The translations under genes were made by a program, and so were the position numbers. Of a DNA stretch of 64,000 bases, positions 53,877 through 63,533 are shown one piece after another. Where the stretch lies: the NCBI RefSeq assembly GCF_000421705.1, contig NZ_ATXN01000004.1:131501-195500 (forward strand). The letters are read 5' to 3'. The notes below the pieces were generated by a model. The model did no database searches. It was not told the DNA's origin and worked only from the letters and a program-made list of their open reading frames with translations. This DNA is from Brevundimonas naejangsanensis DSM 23858. GTDB taxonomy: Bacteria > Pseudomonadota > Alphaproteobacteria > Caulobacterales > Caulobacteraceae. The stretch's first letter is position 1. Each line of letters starts with the position of its first letter.

Positions 53877-54587
53877 ATGACCGTCCCTAATCCCGCCGCC
53901 GCCGTTTCGTCCATCGCTGACCGCTTCGCCCAGGTGCGGGGCCGCATCGCCGAGGCGGCGAAGGCGGCGGGCCGCGACCCGGCTTCAGTGGTGCTGACCG
54001 CCGTGTCCAAGACGCAAGGGGCACAGGCGCTGCAGGCGGCGCTGGACGCCGGCCAGCGCGTGTTCGGCGAGAACCGTGTGCAGGAGGCGCAAGCCCACTG
54101 GGCCGCCCGTCGCGCGGCCTTGCCGGATCTGGAACTGCGCCTGATCGGCCCTTTGCAGACCAACAAGGCGCTGGAGGCGGTCGAACTGTTCGACGTCATC
54201 GAGACGCTGGACCGCGAACGGCTCGCCGCCGCCCTGGCGGCCGCCATGACGCGGACGGGGCGCCGCCCCAGCGTGCTGGTCCAGGTCAACACCGGCGCCG
54301 AGCCGCAGAAGGCGGGGGTTCTGCCCGGCGACGCCGACGCCCTGATCGCCGCCGCGCGCGACCGATACGGCCTCAAGGTCGAGGGCCTGATGTGCATTCC
54401 CCCCGCCGATGAAGACCCGGCCCCGCATTTCGCCCTGCTGGCCGCCATCGCCGCGCGCAACGAGCTCAGCGTCCTGTCGATGGGCATGAGCGGCGATTAT
54501 CCGGCGGCGATTGCGGCGGGCGCGACCCATGTTCGGGTCGGTTCGGCCCTGTTCGGGGAACGAAATACGGCGCCGGCGACCTCTTAG
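53877..54587 (+). CDS. yggS: YggS-family pyridoxal-phosphate homeostasis protein
   Basis: The protein has 236 residues. The PLP-binding Lys lies in VVLTAVSKTQ, and VFGENRVQEAQ, LRLIGPLQTNK, VNTGAEPQKAG and LSVLSMGMSGDYPAAIAAGA are family signatures. It is a monomeric TIM-barrel protein that buffers PLP and affects amino-acid pools. It starts two bases from the ThiE-like start on the opposite strand. Confidence 0.93.
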   Translation: MTVPNPAAAVSSIADRFAQVRGRIAEAAKAAGRDPASVVLTAVSKTQGAQALQAALDAGQRVFGENRVQEAQAHWAARRAALPDLELRLIGPLQTNKALEAVELFDVIETLDRERLAAALAAAMTRTGRRPSVLVQVNTGAEPQKAGVLPGDADALIAAARDRYGLKVEGLMCIPPADEDPAPHFALLAAIAARNELSVLSMGMSGDYPAAIAAGATHVRVGSALFGERNTAPATS

Positions 54588-54649
54588 AACGCAATATCCT
54601 GTCCGGCGCCCTTGGCGTTCGGCCCAAGCCTCGCCATTCTAAAGAGACC

Positions 54650-55336
54650 ATGCGCACGCCCAAGACCATTCTGATCATCGACGACGACGACGACCTGCGC
54701 GAGGCCTTGGCCGAGCAGCTGGCGCTTCACGAGGAATTCCGCCCGGCTCAGGCCGCGACGGCGACCGATGGAGTGCGTCAGGCCAAGGAGGCGCGCGCCG
54801 ACCTCATCCTGCTGGACGTCGACCTTCCAGACATGGACGGCCGCGAGGCCTGTCGCCTGATCCGCAAGGCCGGGATTTCGACCCCGGTCATCATGCTGAC
54901 GGCGCAGTCGTCGGACTCCGACGCCATTCTGGGCCTCGACTCCGGGGCCAATGACTATGTCACCAAGCCGTTCCGGTTCGCCGTCCTGCTGGCGCGCATC
55001 CGCGCCCACCTGCGCAGCCATGAACAGTCCGAGGACGCCGTCTTCCAGGTCGGCCCCTATGAGTTCCGCCCGGCCTCCAAGCTGATGGTCGACGACAAGG
55101 GCAAGAAGGTCCGGCTGACGGAAAAGGAAACCAACATCCTGAAGTACCTCTATCGCGCTGGGGCCAAGCCGGTGTCGCGCGAAGAGCTGCTGACGGAGGT
55201 CTGGGGCTACAACGCCGGGGTCACCACCCACACCCTGGAAACCCACATCTACCGCCTGCGTCAGAAGATCGAGGCCGAGCCGGGTCAGGCGCGGCTGCTG
55301 CTGACTGACGCCGGCGGCTACCGCCTCCAGCCTTGA
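54650..55336 (+). CDS. cenR: OmpR-type response regulator, CenR-like
   Basis: The protein has 228 residues. The receiver domain has the acidic pocket DDDDD near residue 11, phospho-acceptor Asp56 in LILLDVDLPDMDG and the Lys in DYVTKPFRF. The C-terminal winged-helix (about 130-228, LTEKETNILKYLYRAGAKPV, VTTHTLETHIYRLRQKIE) binds DNA. The position after the yggS gene fits CenR, the essential cell-envelope regulator of Caulobacter (partner kinase CenK, not in this window). The identification of CenR is by order and sequence feel, and the family assignment itself is firm. Confidence 0.78.
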   Translation: MRTPKTILIIDDDDDLREALAEQLALHEEFRPAQAATATDGVRQAKEARADLILLDVDLPDMDGREACRLIRKAGISTPVIMLTAQSSDSDAILGLDSGANDYVTKPFRFAVLLARIRAHLRSHEQSEDAVFQVGPYEFRPASKLMVDDKGKKVRLTEKETNILKYLYRAGAKPVSREELLTEVWGYNAGVTTHTLETHIYRLRQKIEAEPGQARLLLTDAGGYRLQP

Positions 55337-55343
55337 TCTGCCG

Positions 55344-56285
55344 ATGAGCGAACGCCGCCCGACCCCGCCGCTGGTGGCGCTTCGGGCGTTCGACGCGGCG
55401 GCCCGCCACGGCAGCTTCCGCGAGGCGGCCGAGGAACTGGGCGTCACCCCCGGCGCCGTCAGCCGCCATGTGAAGGCGCTGGAGATGCGCCTGGGCCTGC
55501 GCCTGTTCGACCGCTTCAACCGCTCGGTGCGGCTGACCGCCGATGGCGCCCGCCTGGCCCAGGGCGTCGCCGACGCCTTCGAGCGGCTGGAAAGCGCTCT
55601 GGACGCCGTGCGGCCCGGCCGCTCGCGTCAGTTGCGGATCAGCGCCTTGCCGTCCCTGGCCAGCAAATGGCTGTCCCCGCGCCTGCATCGGTTCAGCGAG
55701 GACAATCCCGACCTCGACCTGATCGTCTTCGCCGAGGACCGCATCGCCGACCTGTCGAACGGCGAGGCGGACGTGGCGCTGCGCTATGGCGAAGGCCCTT
55801 ATCCGGGCCAGGTGGCGCGGCGGCTGGTCAATGAGCGGCTGATCCCGGTCTGCGCCCCGTCCTTCGCCGCTGCGCGGCGGTTGAACCAGCCTTCCGATCT
55901 GCTGGACGTGGTGCTGATCCACGAGACCTGGCATGACATGCCCTATGCGAACCGACTGGGCTGGAAGGCCTGGTTCGAAAGCGCCGGAGTCGAGGATCCG
56001 CGCGTGAACCATCTGCGCGGCCCTCACTTCAGCCACAGCCATCTGGCGCTGGAAGCCGCCTTGTCGGGGCGGGGCGTGGCCCTGACCTCGGCGCCCCTGG
56101 CGGCTGAGGAGCTTCGCGAGGGGCGGCTGATCCAGCCGGTCGACCACGCCCTGACCAATGATCTGGCCTATTGGGCCGTGGTCCTGCCCGAACGGGCGGA
56201 CGAACCCAAGCTGCGCCGCTTCCTCAACTGGATCGTGGCGGAATCGCGGCCGGATCGGGACGCAGAAACGGATCAGGTGACTTAA
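55344..56285 (+). CDS. LysR-family transcriptional regulator (GcvA-like)
   Basis: The protein has 313 residues. The N-terminal helix-turn-helix (ALRAFDAAARHGSFREAAEE, LGVTPGAVSRHVKALEMRLG) and the substrate-binding domain with LRISALPSLASKWLSPRLHR are of the GcvA subtype. It starts seven bases after the response-regulator gene and so may share its transcript, unusual for a LysR gene, which normally faces its target. Confidence 0.9.
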   Translation: MSERRPTPPLVALRAFDAAARHGSFREAAEELGVTPGAVSRHVKALEMRLGLRLFDRFNRSVRLTADGARLAQGVADAFERLESALDAVRPGRSRQLRISALPSLASKWLSPRLHRFSEDNPDLDLIVFAEDRIADLSNGEADVALRYGEGPYPGQVARRLVNERLIPVCAPSFAAARRLNQPSDLLDVVLIHETWHDMPYANRLGWKAWFESAGVEDPRVNHLRGPHFSHSHLALEAALSGRGVALTSAPLAAEELREGRLIQPVDHALTNDLAYWAVVLPERADEPKLRRFLNWIVAESRPDRDAETDQVT

Positions 56286-56380
56286 ACTCACTCGATGCGG
56301 CCGAACCGTGGTTTGTCTTTCACGGTCGCGCTTCCTATCTTGAGGCTGTTCGGAACTCCCTCGCCGAAAGGAACTCAATC

Positions 56381-56503
56381 ATGAAACTCGTGCATCCCCG
56401 CGCTTCGGGCTTCTCGTTCGAAGGCGTCGTCGTCTTCACCGGCAGCGTCACCCTGATCCTGCTGGGCGTCCTGGCCGGCGCCGCCCTTCTGGGCGCTGCC
56501 TGA
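56381..56503 (+). CDS. Small single-pass membrane protein, 40 residues
   Basis: MKLVHPRASGFSFEGVVVFT, then GSVTLILLGVLAGAALLGAA: a short polar N terminus and one membrane helix rich in Gly/Ala/Leu. A good ribosome binding site (GAAAGGAA, about 56366-56373) precedes the ATG. It is similar in style to the 39-residue protein at 13961 but not in sequence. Unknown function. Confidence 0.65.
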   Translation: MKLVHPRASGFSFEGVVVFTGSVTLILLGVLAGAALLGAA

Positions 56504-56510
56504 CATCAGC

Positions 56511-57404
56511 TCAACGCGGGCGCCATTCGCTGAGAAGGGCGCCCGTGGCTCCATCCTCGAAGGCCAGCCGGTCCAGCCGCAGGGCGGCGACGCAGACCGG
56601 ACGGCTTTCGGCGTCCTTCTGGACGCAGTGGACGGCTTTTCCGTCCGCAAAGGCGGTCAACCGCCCCTCCAGACGCAGCGCATAGCCTCCCGGCGCCGGC
56701 GTCGGAGCGACGCCTCTGTCTCCTCGAATGACATGGACATAGGCCTGGCCCTGACGGCGGCCCAGGCGCGAGCCGCCCGTCTCGAACACGGCCGCCAGTC
56801 CTGAGGTCCGTTCGGTTTCAGATGGCGCTGGCGCGGCGGTCGACAAGACATCGCCGACCTCGGACCTGCCTTTCGTTTCGGTTTCTTCGGCGGTCTGGAC
56901 AGCCATCAGCGCAGGCTCGTCCGGGCGACAGGTTTCCAGCCCGCTCCAGGGACGGGCGATCCAGAATCCTTCGACCGCCTCCCAGGGACTGGGAGTCGCC
57001 GCGTCGTCAGCGCCCGCCGTGATCACGAGGCCGGACGCGGCGAGATCTTCAGGCAGAACTCTCAGCATCAGGCCGCCGTCGTCGCCGCGCGCCAGCGTCG
57101 GCAGGCCCGGCTGCGCCTGCTCGGTTGATCCTGCGCCTTCGCAACCGAAAGGCAGACGCACCGATACGGTCCGTCCGCTCAGAGCCGCGTCGCGCGGGCG
57201 GCCGTCGGCCGTGGCGGTTCTCGCTTCGGTCAGGGCGGCCAGCAGGGCGGCGCGGTTGAGGGTGGAGTCCAGCACGACCGTCGGCGGGGCGGGCGCCGGA
57301 GCTTCGGGCGCGGCGGGCTCGGACGGCTTCTGGCACGACGCCAGAAGGGGCAGGGCGGCCGCCAGGGCGATCGGCGCGGCGAGACGGGTCGTTGTGATCG
57401 ACAT
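56511..57404 (-). CDS. Lipoprotein of unknown function
   Basis: The protein has 297 residues. A signal peptide with lipobox LLASC (Cys24) is followed by a Pro/Ala linker and a soluble part with several Cys (FGCEG, ETCRPDE, AVHCVQK, RPVCVAALRL). No domain is recognised. The gene converges with the small membrane-protein gene, seven bases away, and is divergent from the SLC13 transporter. Confidence 0.75.
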   Translation of the reverse strand: MSITTTRLAAPIALAAALPLLASCQKPSEPAAPEAPAPAPPTVVLDSTLNRAALLAALTEARTATADGRPRDAALSGRTVSVRLPFGCEGAGSTEQAQPGLPTLARGDDGGLMLRVLPEDLAASGLVITAGADDAATPSPWEAVEGFWIARPWSGLETCRPDEPALMAVQTAEETETKGRSEVGDVLSTAAPAPSETERTSGLAAVFETGGSRLGRRQGQAYVHVIRGDRGVAPTPAPGGYALRLEGRLTAFADGKAVHCVQKDAESRPVCVAALRLDRLAFEDGATGALLSEWRPR

Positions 57405-57490
57405 GGAAGCAGCCTAACACGGGAATGACGGATTGGCGCCCCGGCCCGTGAACGGGTCCGGCGTCTGGCGGAACAGGGGCTCTTGCGCGG

Positions 57491-58885
57491 GTGACGCTGG
57501 ACCAGATTATCGCTCTCGTCGTCCTGATCGTCGTGGTCGGGGTGATGATCCATGGACGTCTGCGGTCCGATGTGGTGGCGCTCAGCGGCGCGGCGGCCCT
57601 GCTGCTGTTCGGCGTGGTGCGCCCGGTGGAGGTTCAGGGCGCCTTCGCCAGCCCGGCCATCATGGCCCTGGCGGGGCTGTTCGTCATCGCCTACGCGATG
57701 GAGCTATCGGGCCTGCTGGCCTGGCTGATCCGCAAGGCCAAGGGCATGACCCGGGTGTTCGGGCGACACGCCGTGTGGATCGTGATCGGCCTGTGCGGCG
57801 CGGTCGGCGGCTTTCTGAACAACACGCCGGTGGTGGTGCTGGCGGCGCCGGTGGTCCGCGACATGGCCCTGTCGCTGGGCCTGTCGCCCAAGCGGTTCCT
57901 GATGCCGCTCAGCTATGCGGTCATCATGGGCGGTCTGCTGACCCTGATAGGCACCTCGACCAATCTGCTGGTCAGCGACATGGCCCGCAATACGGGTCAG
58001 CCGGTCTTCTCTCTGTTTGAAATCACGGGCGTGGGTCTGTGCATCGCCACGGTCGGCGGCCTTTATCTGTATTTCATCGGCTCGCGGGTGCTGGAGAAGA
58101 CCGCCGCGCGCGATGAGGCCGAAATGGCGGCGCGTCGGGAAGCCGAGGAGGCCGGTAAGGGGGGCAAGCGCAGCCTGCTGTCGTCCTTCCGCCTGCCGTG
58201 GCTGATGGAACAGCGCGCCAGCCCTGGCGGGTCGGGCGATGCGGTGCTGGGCAATGTCGATCTGTATGAAAAAGGCGCCGAGCGGCCGCTGGAGCTGAAA
58301 CGCGCCCTGGCGTCTCTGGCCGTTTTCGTCGCCGTGGTCGTCGCCTCGGCCTTCGGCCTGGCGCCCATTGCGGCCTCGGCCTTCGCCGGGGCGGTGGCTC
58401 TCATACTGATGCGGGTGATCACCGCCGAGGAAGCCTACGCCGGGCTGAGGCCTGAAATCCTGCTGCTGGTGGCGGGGATGGTGGTTATCGGCTCGTCGCT
58501 GGAGGTGACGGGTCTGGCGCAGGCCGGCGCCGACGCCCTGATCGACGTGATCCGCCCCTATGGGCCCTGGGCGGCGCTGTTCGTGTTTTACGGCGTGACG
58601 TTGTTCGCGACGGACATCCTGTCGAACGCCACGGTGGCGGTGCTGTTTTCGCCGATAGCCGTGGCCATAGCGGCGGCGCTGGGGGTGGATGCGCGGCCGT
58701 TTCTGGTGGCGGTGATGATGGCGGCGTCGGCCGCCTTCGCCACGCCCTTCAGCTATCAGACGAATGTGCTGGTCTATCAGATGGGCAATTACAGCTACAT
58801 GGACTTCGTAAAGGTCGGCCTGCCGCTGAACCTGATCACCTGGGCCACCGGCATGGCGGCGATCCCGATCTTCTTCCCGTTCTGA
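57491..58885 (+). CDS. SLC13/DASS-type anion permease
   Basis: The protein has 464 residues from a GTG at 57491, with about 11 membrane segments. The first half-repeat has the substrate motif LLTLIGTSTNLLVSDMARN and the second ATPFSYQTNVLVYQMGNYSY, both matching the SNT/NT-containing hairpins of sodium-coupled dicarboxylate/sulfate transporters. The Asn-rich FLNNTPVVVLAAPVVRD is also typical. A hydrophilic loop (about 205-265) separates the halves. The substrate is unknown, and no TrkA-C domain is inserted. Confidence 0.85.
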   Translation: MTLDQIIALVVLIVVVGVMIHGRLRSDVVALSGAAALLLFGVVRPVEVQGAFASPAIMALAGLFVIAYAMELSGLLAWLIRKAKGMTRVFGRHAVWIVIGLCGAVGGFLNNTPVVVLAAPVVRDMALSLGLSPKRFLMPLSYAVIMGGLLTLIGTSTNLLVSDMARNTGQPVFSLFEITGVGLCIATVGGLYLYFIGSRVLEKTAARDEAEMAARREAEEAGKGGKRSLLSSFRLPWLMEQRASPGGSGDAVLGNVDLYEKGAERPLELKRALASLAVFVAVVVASAFGLAPIAASAFAGAVALILMRVITAEEAYAGLRPEILLLVAGMVVIGSSLEVTGLAQAGADALIDVIRPYGPWAALFVFYGVTLFATDILSNATVAVLFSPIAVAIAAALGVDARPFLVAVMMAASAAFATPFSYQTNVLVYQMGNYSYMDFVKVGLPLNLITWATGMAAIPIFFPF

Positions 58886-58892
58886 GGCGGGT

Positions 58893-59690
58893 TCAGACGT
58901 CCAGATCCATCACGACCGGGGCGTGGTCGCTGGGCCGCTCCCATTCGCGTACCGTGTCGAGGATGCGGGCGCTGCCCTTTACCACGGCGGGGGTCAGGCC
59001 GGGCGAGGTCCACAGGTGATCGAGGCGCAGGCCCCGGTTCGACTTGCGGAAATCCTTGGCGCGATAGCTCCACCAACTGGCCAGTTTGACCGGATCGGGA
59101 ATCTGGTCGCGCACCACATCGGCGAAGCCTCCGGCGTCCTGAAGCCGGTAGAGGGTCTCGACCTCGCCGGGGGTGTGGCTGACCACCTTGGACATGAAGC
59201 GGTGGTTCCAGACGTCGTTTTCGCCCGGCGCGATGTTGAAGTCGCCGGCCAGGACCAGAGGCCGCTGGCGGTCGCGGGTCTTCATCTCGGTGGTCAGCCG
59301 TTCATAGAAGTCCATCTTGTGATCGAACTTGGGGTTCAGCGCCCGATCCGGCAGATCCCCGCCCGCCGGAATGTAGAAGTTCTGCACCTCCACGCCTTCG
59401 ACCACGGCCGAGACGCAGCGGGCGTGACCCTCGCGGCAGACGTCCAGCCTGGGGCTGTCGAGGATGGGCAGGCGGCTGGCGATGGCCACCCCGTGCCACC
59501 CCTTCTGGCCGCCGATCCGCAGGTAGGGCAGGCCCATGTCGATGAAGGCCTGACGCGGGAACTGATCCTCGGTGCATTTGATCTCCTGCAGGCACAGGAC
59601 GTCCGGGGCGTTCTCGGCGACGAAACGGGCGACCTGATCAATGCGCAGGCGGACCGAGTTGATGTTCCAGGTGACGATGCGAAGGCTCAT
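58893..59690 (-). CDS. xthA: Exodeoxyribonuclease III
   Basis: The protein has 265 residues. The endonuclease/exonuclease/phosphatase fold is shown by RIVTWNINSVRLRIDQVARF, VLCLQEIKC, PLVLAGDFNIAPGENDVWNH, LRLDHLWTSP and PSDHAPVVMDLDV, with all catalytic Asn, Glu, Asp and His residues. It acts on abasic sites and 3' blocks in DNA repair. It converges with the SLC13 gene, seven bases away. Confidence 0.95.
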   Translation of the reverse strand: MSLRIVTWNINSVRLRIDQVARFVAENAPDVLCLQEIKCTEDQFPRQAFIDMGLPYLRIGGQKGWHGVAIASRLPILDSPRLDVCREGHARCVSAVVEGVEVQNFYIPAGGDLPDRALNPKFDHKMDFYERLTTEMKTRDRQRPLVLAGDFNIAPGENDVWNHRFMSKVVSHTPGEVETLYRLQDAGGFADVVRDQIPDPVKLASWWSYRAKDFRKSNRGLRLDHLWTSPGLTPAVVKGSARILDTVREWERPSDHAPVVMDLDV

Positions 59691-59758
59691 GCCACGGGCC
59701 TTAGCAGCTTGGCGGAGCAGGGTCTAAGCCGACGACGGGGCGGGGCCGTCGTCTGATT

Positions 59759-59788
59759 AAAAAGACGCCCGGAGCAAGGCTCCGGGCG
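59759..59788 (-). terminator. Intrinsic terminator downstream of lolA
   Basis: On the minus strand the stem CGCCCGGAGC/GCTCCGGGCG (10 bp, 3-base loop, 59788-59766) is followed by TCTTTTT. It lies 155 bases after the lolA stop and before the xthA start. Confidence 0.8.
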
Positions 59789-59942
59789 CTTGAAGTTCGT
59801 CTCTCTCGCCGCCAGGCGGGGATGAATCCGTGGCGGGCGGGACGGCCGCCGCCGTCCTGTGCCCAAAGTGTCACGGGCAACAAAAAAGGTCAAACTGTCA
59901 TCGTTGTAATTTATGTGTGCCGATCACGTCACGTTTGTGACG

Positions 59943-60584
59943 TCAGTTGCGGCGGTTGCGACGGGTCGGATCGCGCAGCTGGAACAGGCTGGCGGCCAGG
60001 CCGGGCGCAGGCTCCAGCGTGGTCAGCTGCACCCGGGTGCGCGAGCCTTGGGCATCGGTGATGGTCCACTCCTGAAGGCGGACAGGCGACCCGGCGAAGG
60101 CCAGGATGACAGAGCCCTCGTTCGGCCGTTTGGCGTCGCGGGCAGTGATGGCGAAGGCGCCCGAATCCATGCGCGTCACCCGGTCGATGGTCACGCCCTG
60201 ATCCAGCCGGACCTCGCGCGCCAGGAAGGTCGACAGCGGCGTCTGGCCCAGCGGCGCCTGACGGAAGACGTTCAGGCGCGGGTCCCAGCGGCTGACGTTG
60301 TTGCCGTCGGCCACGACCAGCAGGCCCTCCGGGTCGGTGTACTCGAACCGCATCTTGCCGGGGCGTTGCAGATAATAGCGGCCGGTGCGGCGCTGATTGT
60401 TCGGCCCGGTTTCGACGAAGGTTCCCTGCGCCGTCGTCATGCTGGTCAGATAGGTCTGGGCCTGACGCAGCACGGCCTGATCGTCGGCCGACAGCCCGGC
60501 CTGAGCCAGGACGGTGGCGGGGGCGGCGGCGAGCGCGACCAGGGCGGCGGAGCCGAGGCCGAAGGCGCGGCGGGAAATGCTCAT
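59943..60584 (-). CDS. lolA: Outer-membrane lipoprotein carrier protein LolA
   Basis: The protein has 213 residues. The signal peptide carries a twin-Arg-like start (MSISRRAFGLGSAALVALAA), then the LolA barrel: YLTSMTTAQGTFVETGPNNQ, RRTGRYYLQRPGKMRFEYTD and PEGLLVVADGNNVSRWDPRL. It ferries lipoproteins across the periplasm. The next gene upstream on this strand, ftsK, has lolA behind it in many alphaproteobacteria. The 297-base gap between them holds two palindromic elements. Confidence 0.93.
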   Translation of the reverse strand: MSISRRAFGLGSAALVALAAAPATVLAQAGLSADDQAVLRQAQTYLTSMTTAQGTFVETGPNNQRRTGRYYLQRPGKMRFEYTDPEGLLVVADGNNVSRWDPRLNVFRQAPLGQTPLSTFLAREVRLDQGVTIDRVTRMDSGAFAITARDAKRPNEGSVILAFAGSPVRLQEWTITDAQGSRTRVQLTTLEPAPGLAASLFQLRDPTRRNRRN

Positions 60585-60708
60585 GTCTTTTCTTCTCCCG
60601 TTCTGAACGGTTTTCGACCGGGTGAGGATGAGGACTTCATCCGGCAGGCTGATGACGCCAGCCTGACCATATTCCGGCGCTGGGATGAAGCGGCGTTCAT
60701 TGTTTAGT

Positions 60709-60748
60709 GTCCTAGCGCTCGCGACGCGGTCGCTCGCTGCTTGAGGAC
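60709..60748 (+). repeat. Palindromic element, ftsK-lolA gap, forward copy
   Basis: The outer stem is GTCCT/AGGAC, with the inner core GCTCGCGAC-GCG-GTCGCTCGC and the box GCTGCTTGAG. The inner part is the exact reverse complement of that in the copy at 60804. Confidence 0.87.
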
Positions 60749-60803
60749 GTGAGGCGTTTAAGCGTCGAGTGGAGCGCGGAGTTCCCGGCTTGCGTGCGCG
60801 ACG

Positions 60804-60847
60804 GGGCGCTGAAGCAGCGAGCGACCGCGTCGCGAGCGATAGCGCCC
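60804..60847 (-). repeat. Palindromic element, ftsK-lolA gap, reverse copy
   Basis: The outer stem is GGGCGCT/AGCGCCC (7 bp, perfect), the inner part GCGAGCGAC-CGC-GTCGCGAGC, the box CTGAAGCAGC. With the copy at 60709 it forms an inverted pair 55 bases apart. Confidence 0.9.
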
Positions 60848-60863
60848 GGCAGCGCAGCTGCCG
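60847..60863 (-). terminator. Hairpin downstream of ftsK
   Basis: CGGCAGC and CTGCCG-type arms (7-bp stem, 3-base loop) lie 19 bases after the ftsK stop on the minus strand. There is no T-run, so its role is tentative. Confidence 0.45.
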
Positions 60864-60881
60864 CCCTTGGCGTAGCCGAGG

Positions 60882-63359
60882 CTACATTGGAGGCGGCCCG
60901 GCCAGCACCTCGCGCTTGCCCGCATGATTCGCCGGGCTGACGACGCCTTCCTGCTCCATGCGTTCGATCAGGGTGGCGGCGCGGTTGTAGCCGATCTGCA
61001 GGCGGCGCTGGACGTAAGAAGTTGAGGCCTTGCGGTCGCGCGTGACCACAGCCACGGCGCGGTCATACAGGTCGTCCCCGGTGCCGCCGCCGTCTTCGCC
61101 CATGGCGCCGTCGCCGTCTCCGTCCGGTTCGTCGGTGATCAGGTCGAGGTATTCAGGCTCGGCCTGGGCGCGCAGGTGTTTACAGACTTCTTCAACTTCC
61201 TGATCGCCGACGAAGGGGCCGTGCAGGCGGGTGATGCGTCCGCCGCCCGCCATGTAGAGCATGTCGCCCTGACCCAGCAGCTGCTCGCCGCCCTGTTCAC
61301 CGAGGATGGTGCGGCTGTCGATCTTGGAGGTGACCTGGAAAGAAATCCGGGTCGGGAAGTTGGCCTTGATGGTGCCGGTGATGACGTCCACCGACGGGCG
61401 CTGCGTCGCCATGATCAGGTGGATGCCCGCCGCGCGCGCCATCTGGGCCAGACGCTGGACGGCGCCTTCCACATCCTTGCCCGCGACCAGCATCAGGTCG
61501 GCCATCTCGTCCATGACCACGACCAGATAGGGCATGGGCTCGGGGCGGATCTTCTCGCTCTCGTAGACGGGGCGGCCCTGTTCGTCGAAGCCGGTCTGGA
61601 CGGTGCGCTCGAAATGCTCGCCCTTTTCCTGGGCTTCGCGGGCGCGCTCGTTGTAGCTGGCGACGTTGCGCACGCCGAGCTTGGACATGCGGCGATAGCG
61701 GTCCTCCATCTCGCGCACGGTCCACTTCAGGGCCACGACCGCCTTCTTGGGATCGGTCACGACCGGCGCCAGCAGGTGCGGGATGCCGTCATAGACCGAC
61801 AGCTCCAGCATCTTGGGGTCGATCATGATGAAGCGGCACTCGGCGGGCGAGTGGCGATACAGGATCGACAGGATCATGGCGTTGACCCCGACCGACTTGC
61901 CCGAGCCGGTGGTGCCCGCGATCAGCAGGTGGGGCATTCGCGCCAGATCCGCCACATAGGGCTCGCCGCCGATGGTCTCGCCCAGCGCCAGCGGCAGCAG
62001 ATGGCTCTTCTTGTCGTATTCGCCCGACGCCAGCAGGTCGCGCAGGAAGACGGTCTCGCGCTTGGCGTTGGGCAGTTCGATGCCGATGGCGTTGCGGCCC
62101 TGAACCACGCTGATGCGGCAGGCGCGGGCTGACATGGAGCGGGCGATGTCGTCGGCCAGCGCCACGACGCGGCCGTGCTTCACGCCGGGCGCGGGCACCA
62201 GTTCATACAGGGTGACGACGGGGCCGGGGCGGATCTGATCGATCTGGCCGCGCACGCCGAATTCCTGAAGCACGCCCTCCAGCATCTTGGCGTTGGCCTT
62301 CAGCGATTCCTCGTCGACGGCGCCGCCGCGCTGGCCGGGCTTGGCCAGAATGCCCAGCGGCGGCAGTTCGAAGCCGCCCTCATTGGCGAAGTCGAAGGCC
62401 TGCTGGTCCGCGTCGCTGCGGACGGGCTTGGGCGCCTTGACCGCCGCCACCTTGGGTTCGGCCGGTCGGTTCGCGCGGGCCGAGGGCGGGGCGATGGGGG
62501 CGGGCGCCGCGTCCTCCCACGGCGGAGTATAGGCGTCGGCTTCGTCGGCTTCATCATAGGCGGCTGCAACCGAAGCCGAAGCAGCCGGGGCGGGTGCAGA
62601 CAGAGGACCGTCGGCCTCCATCTCGTCGGCGTCCGGCAGGCGATGGCGCGGCTTGCGGGCCGGGGCGGCGGCCTCGGCGGCAGCGCGCGGGGTCTTGCCC
62701 GGTTTGGCGGCCTTGGCAGGACGGGCGGCGCGGGCCTCGGCGCCCTTCTGGGCGGCCCAGCCTGCGGTGTCGGTGAAGTCGCGCAGGCGCAGGCCCACGG
62801 TATAGGCCAGGCTCCACAGCGCCAGCGCCAGGAACAGCAGGCCCAGGATGATGCGCGCGCCGGGGACCTTCAGCGCGCCCAGACCGTTGGCGGCCAGGCC
62901 GGTGACGGCGTCGCCCCACAGTCCGCCCATGCTCGCCGCCAGCGGCCATTTCGCGGGCGCCGCCGGGGCCGAAAGGGCGGCCGACAGCAGCAGTACGCCG
63001 GCGACGGCGCAGAAGATCTTGAACGGTGTCGGCTGCAGCCGGTGCTGCAGGGCGTCGCCGATCGCCACCGCCAGCCCGAAGGCGATCAGCAGCAGGACGG
63101 CCGGCCATGCGGCCAGCCCCAGCGACTGCATGATCAGATCGGCGAAGGTCGCGCCCGCGCCGCCCAGCCAGTTGGTCGGCGCCTGGGCGGATGCGGCGTT
63201 CCAGCTGGGATCGGCCGGGTTCCACGAGATCAGGGCCACCAGCAGCAGGGCGGCCAGCATGGCCTGCAGCACGCCCCTGAACCGCACGGTGAAAGGCGCC
63301 GCCCAGACGATGCGGACGGTGCTCCAGACGCGTTGACCGAGCGCGAGGGCGGCGGACAT
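60882..63359 (-). CDS. ftsK: DNA translocase FtsK
   Basis: The protein has 825 residues. Four membrane helices at the N terminus (to about residue 195) anchor it at the septum. A low-complexity Ala/Pro linker (about 200-340) follows. Then comes the motor: Walker [21 protein letters not shown], Walker [21 protein letters not shown] and [20 protein letters not shown]. The C-terminal gamma winged helix is [17 protein letters not shown]. It pumps chromosome DNA during division. The linker is moderate in length for the family. Confidence 0.95.
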   Translation of the reverse strand: MSAALALGQRVWSTVRIVWAAPFTVRFRGVLQAMLAALLLVALISWNPADPSWNAASAQAPTNWLGGAGATFADLIMQSLGLAAWPAVLLLIAFGLAVAIGDALQHRLQPTPFKIFCAVAGVLLLSAALSAPAAPAKWPLAASMGGLWGDAVTGLAANGLGALKVPGARIILGLLFLALALWSLAYTVGLRLRDFTDTAGWAAQKGAEARAARPAKAAKPGKTPRAAAEAAAPARKPRHRLPDADEMEADGPLSAPAPAASASVAAAYDEADEADAYTPPWEDAAPAPIAPPSARANRPAEPKVAAVKAPKPVRSDADQQAFDFANEGGFELPPLGILAKPGQRGGAVDEESLKANAKMLEGVLQEFGVRGQIDQIRPGPVVTLYELVPAPGVKHGRVVALADDIARSMSARACRISVVQGRNAIGIELPNAKRETVFLRDLLASGEYDKKSHLLPLALGETIGGEPYVADLARMPHLLIAGTTGSGKSVGVNAMILSILYRHSPAECRFIMIDPKMLELSVYDGIPHLLAPVVTDPKKAVVALKWTVREMEDRYRRMSKLGVRNVASYNERAREAQEKGEHFERTVQTGFDEQGRPVYESEKIRPEPMPYLVVVMDEMADLMLVAGKDVEGAVQRLAQMARAAGIHLIMATQRPSVDVITGTIKANFPTRISFQVTSKIDSRTILGEQGGEQLLGQGDMLYMAGGGRITRLHGPFVGDQEVEEVCKHLRAQAEPEYLDLITDEPDGDGDGAMGEDGGGTGDDLYDRAVAVVTRDRKASTSYVQRRLQIGYNRAATLIERMEQEGVVSPANHAGKREVLAGPPPM

Positions 63360-63533
63360 GAAGGCGGACCCCCAGAAATGGGACAGACAGCGGGACTCCG
63401 ATCCCTAATGCCTCGCATAAGGTTAAAGCGGCATTTACCAGCCCGGTCTTTGCGGGCGGGATGAGCCCTTATGTCCCATTCGGCGGGCGGGCTTGAGGTG
63501 GCGTGACGCGCGATAGGGGCCTAGAACGAGATC

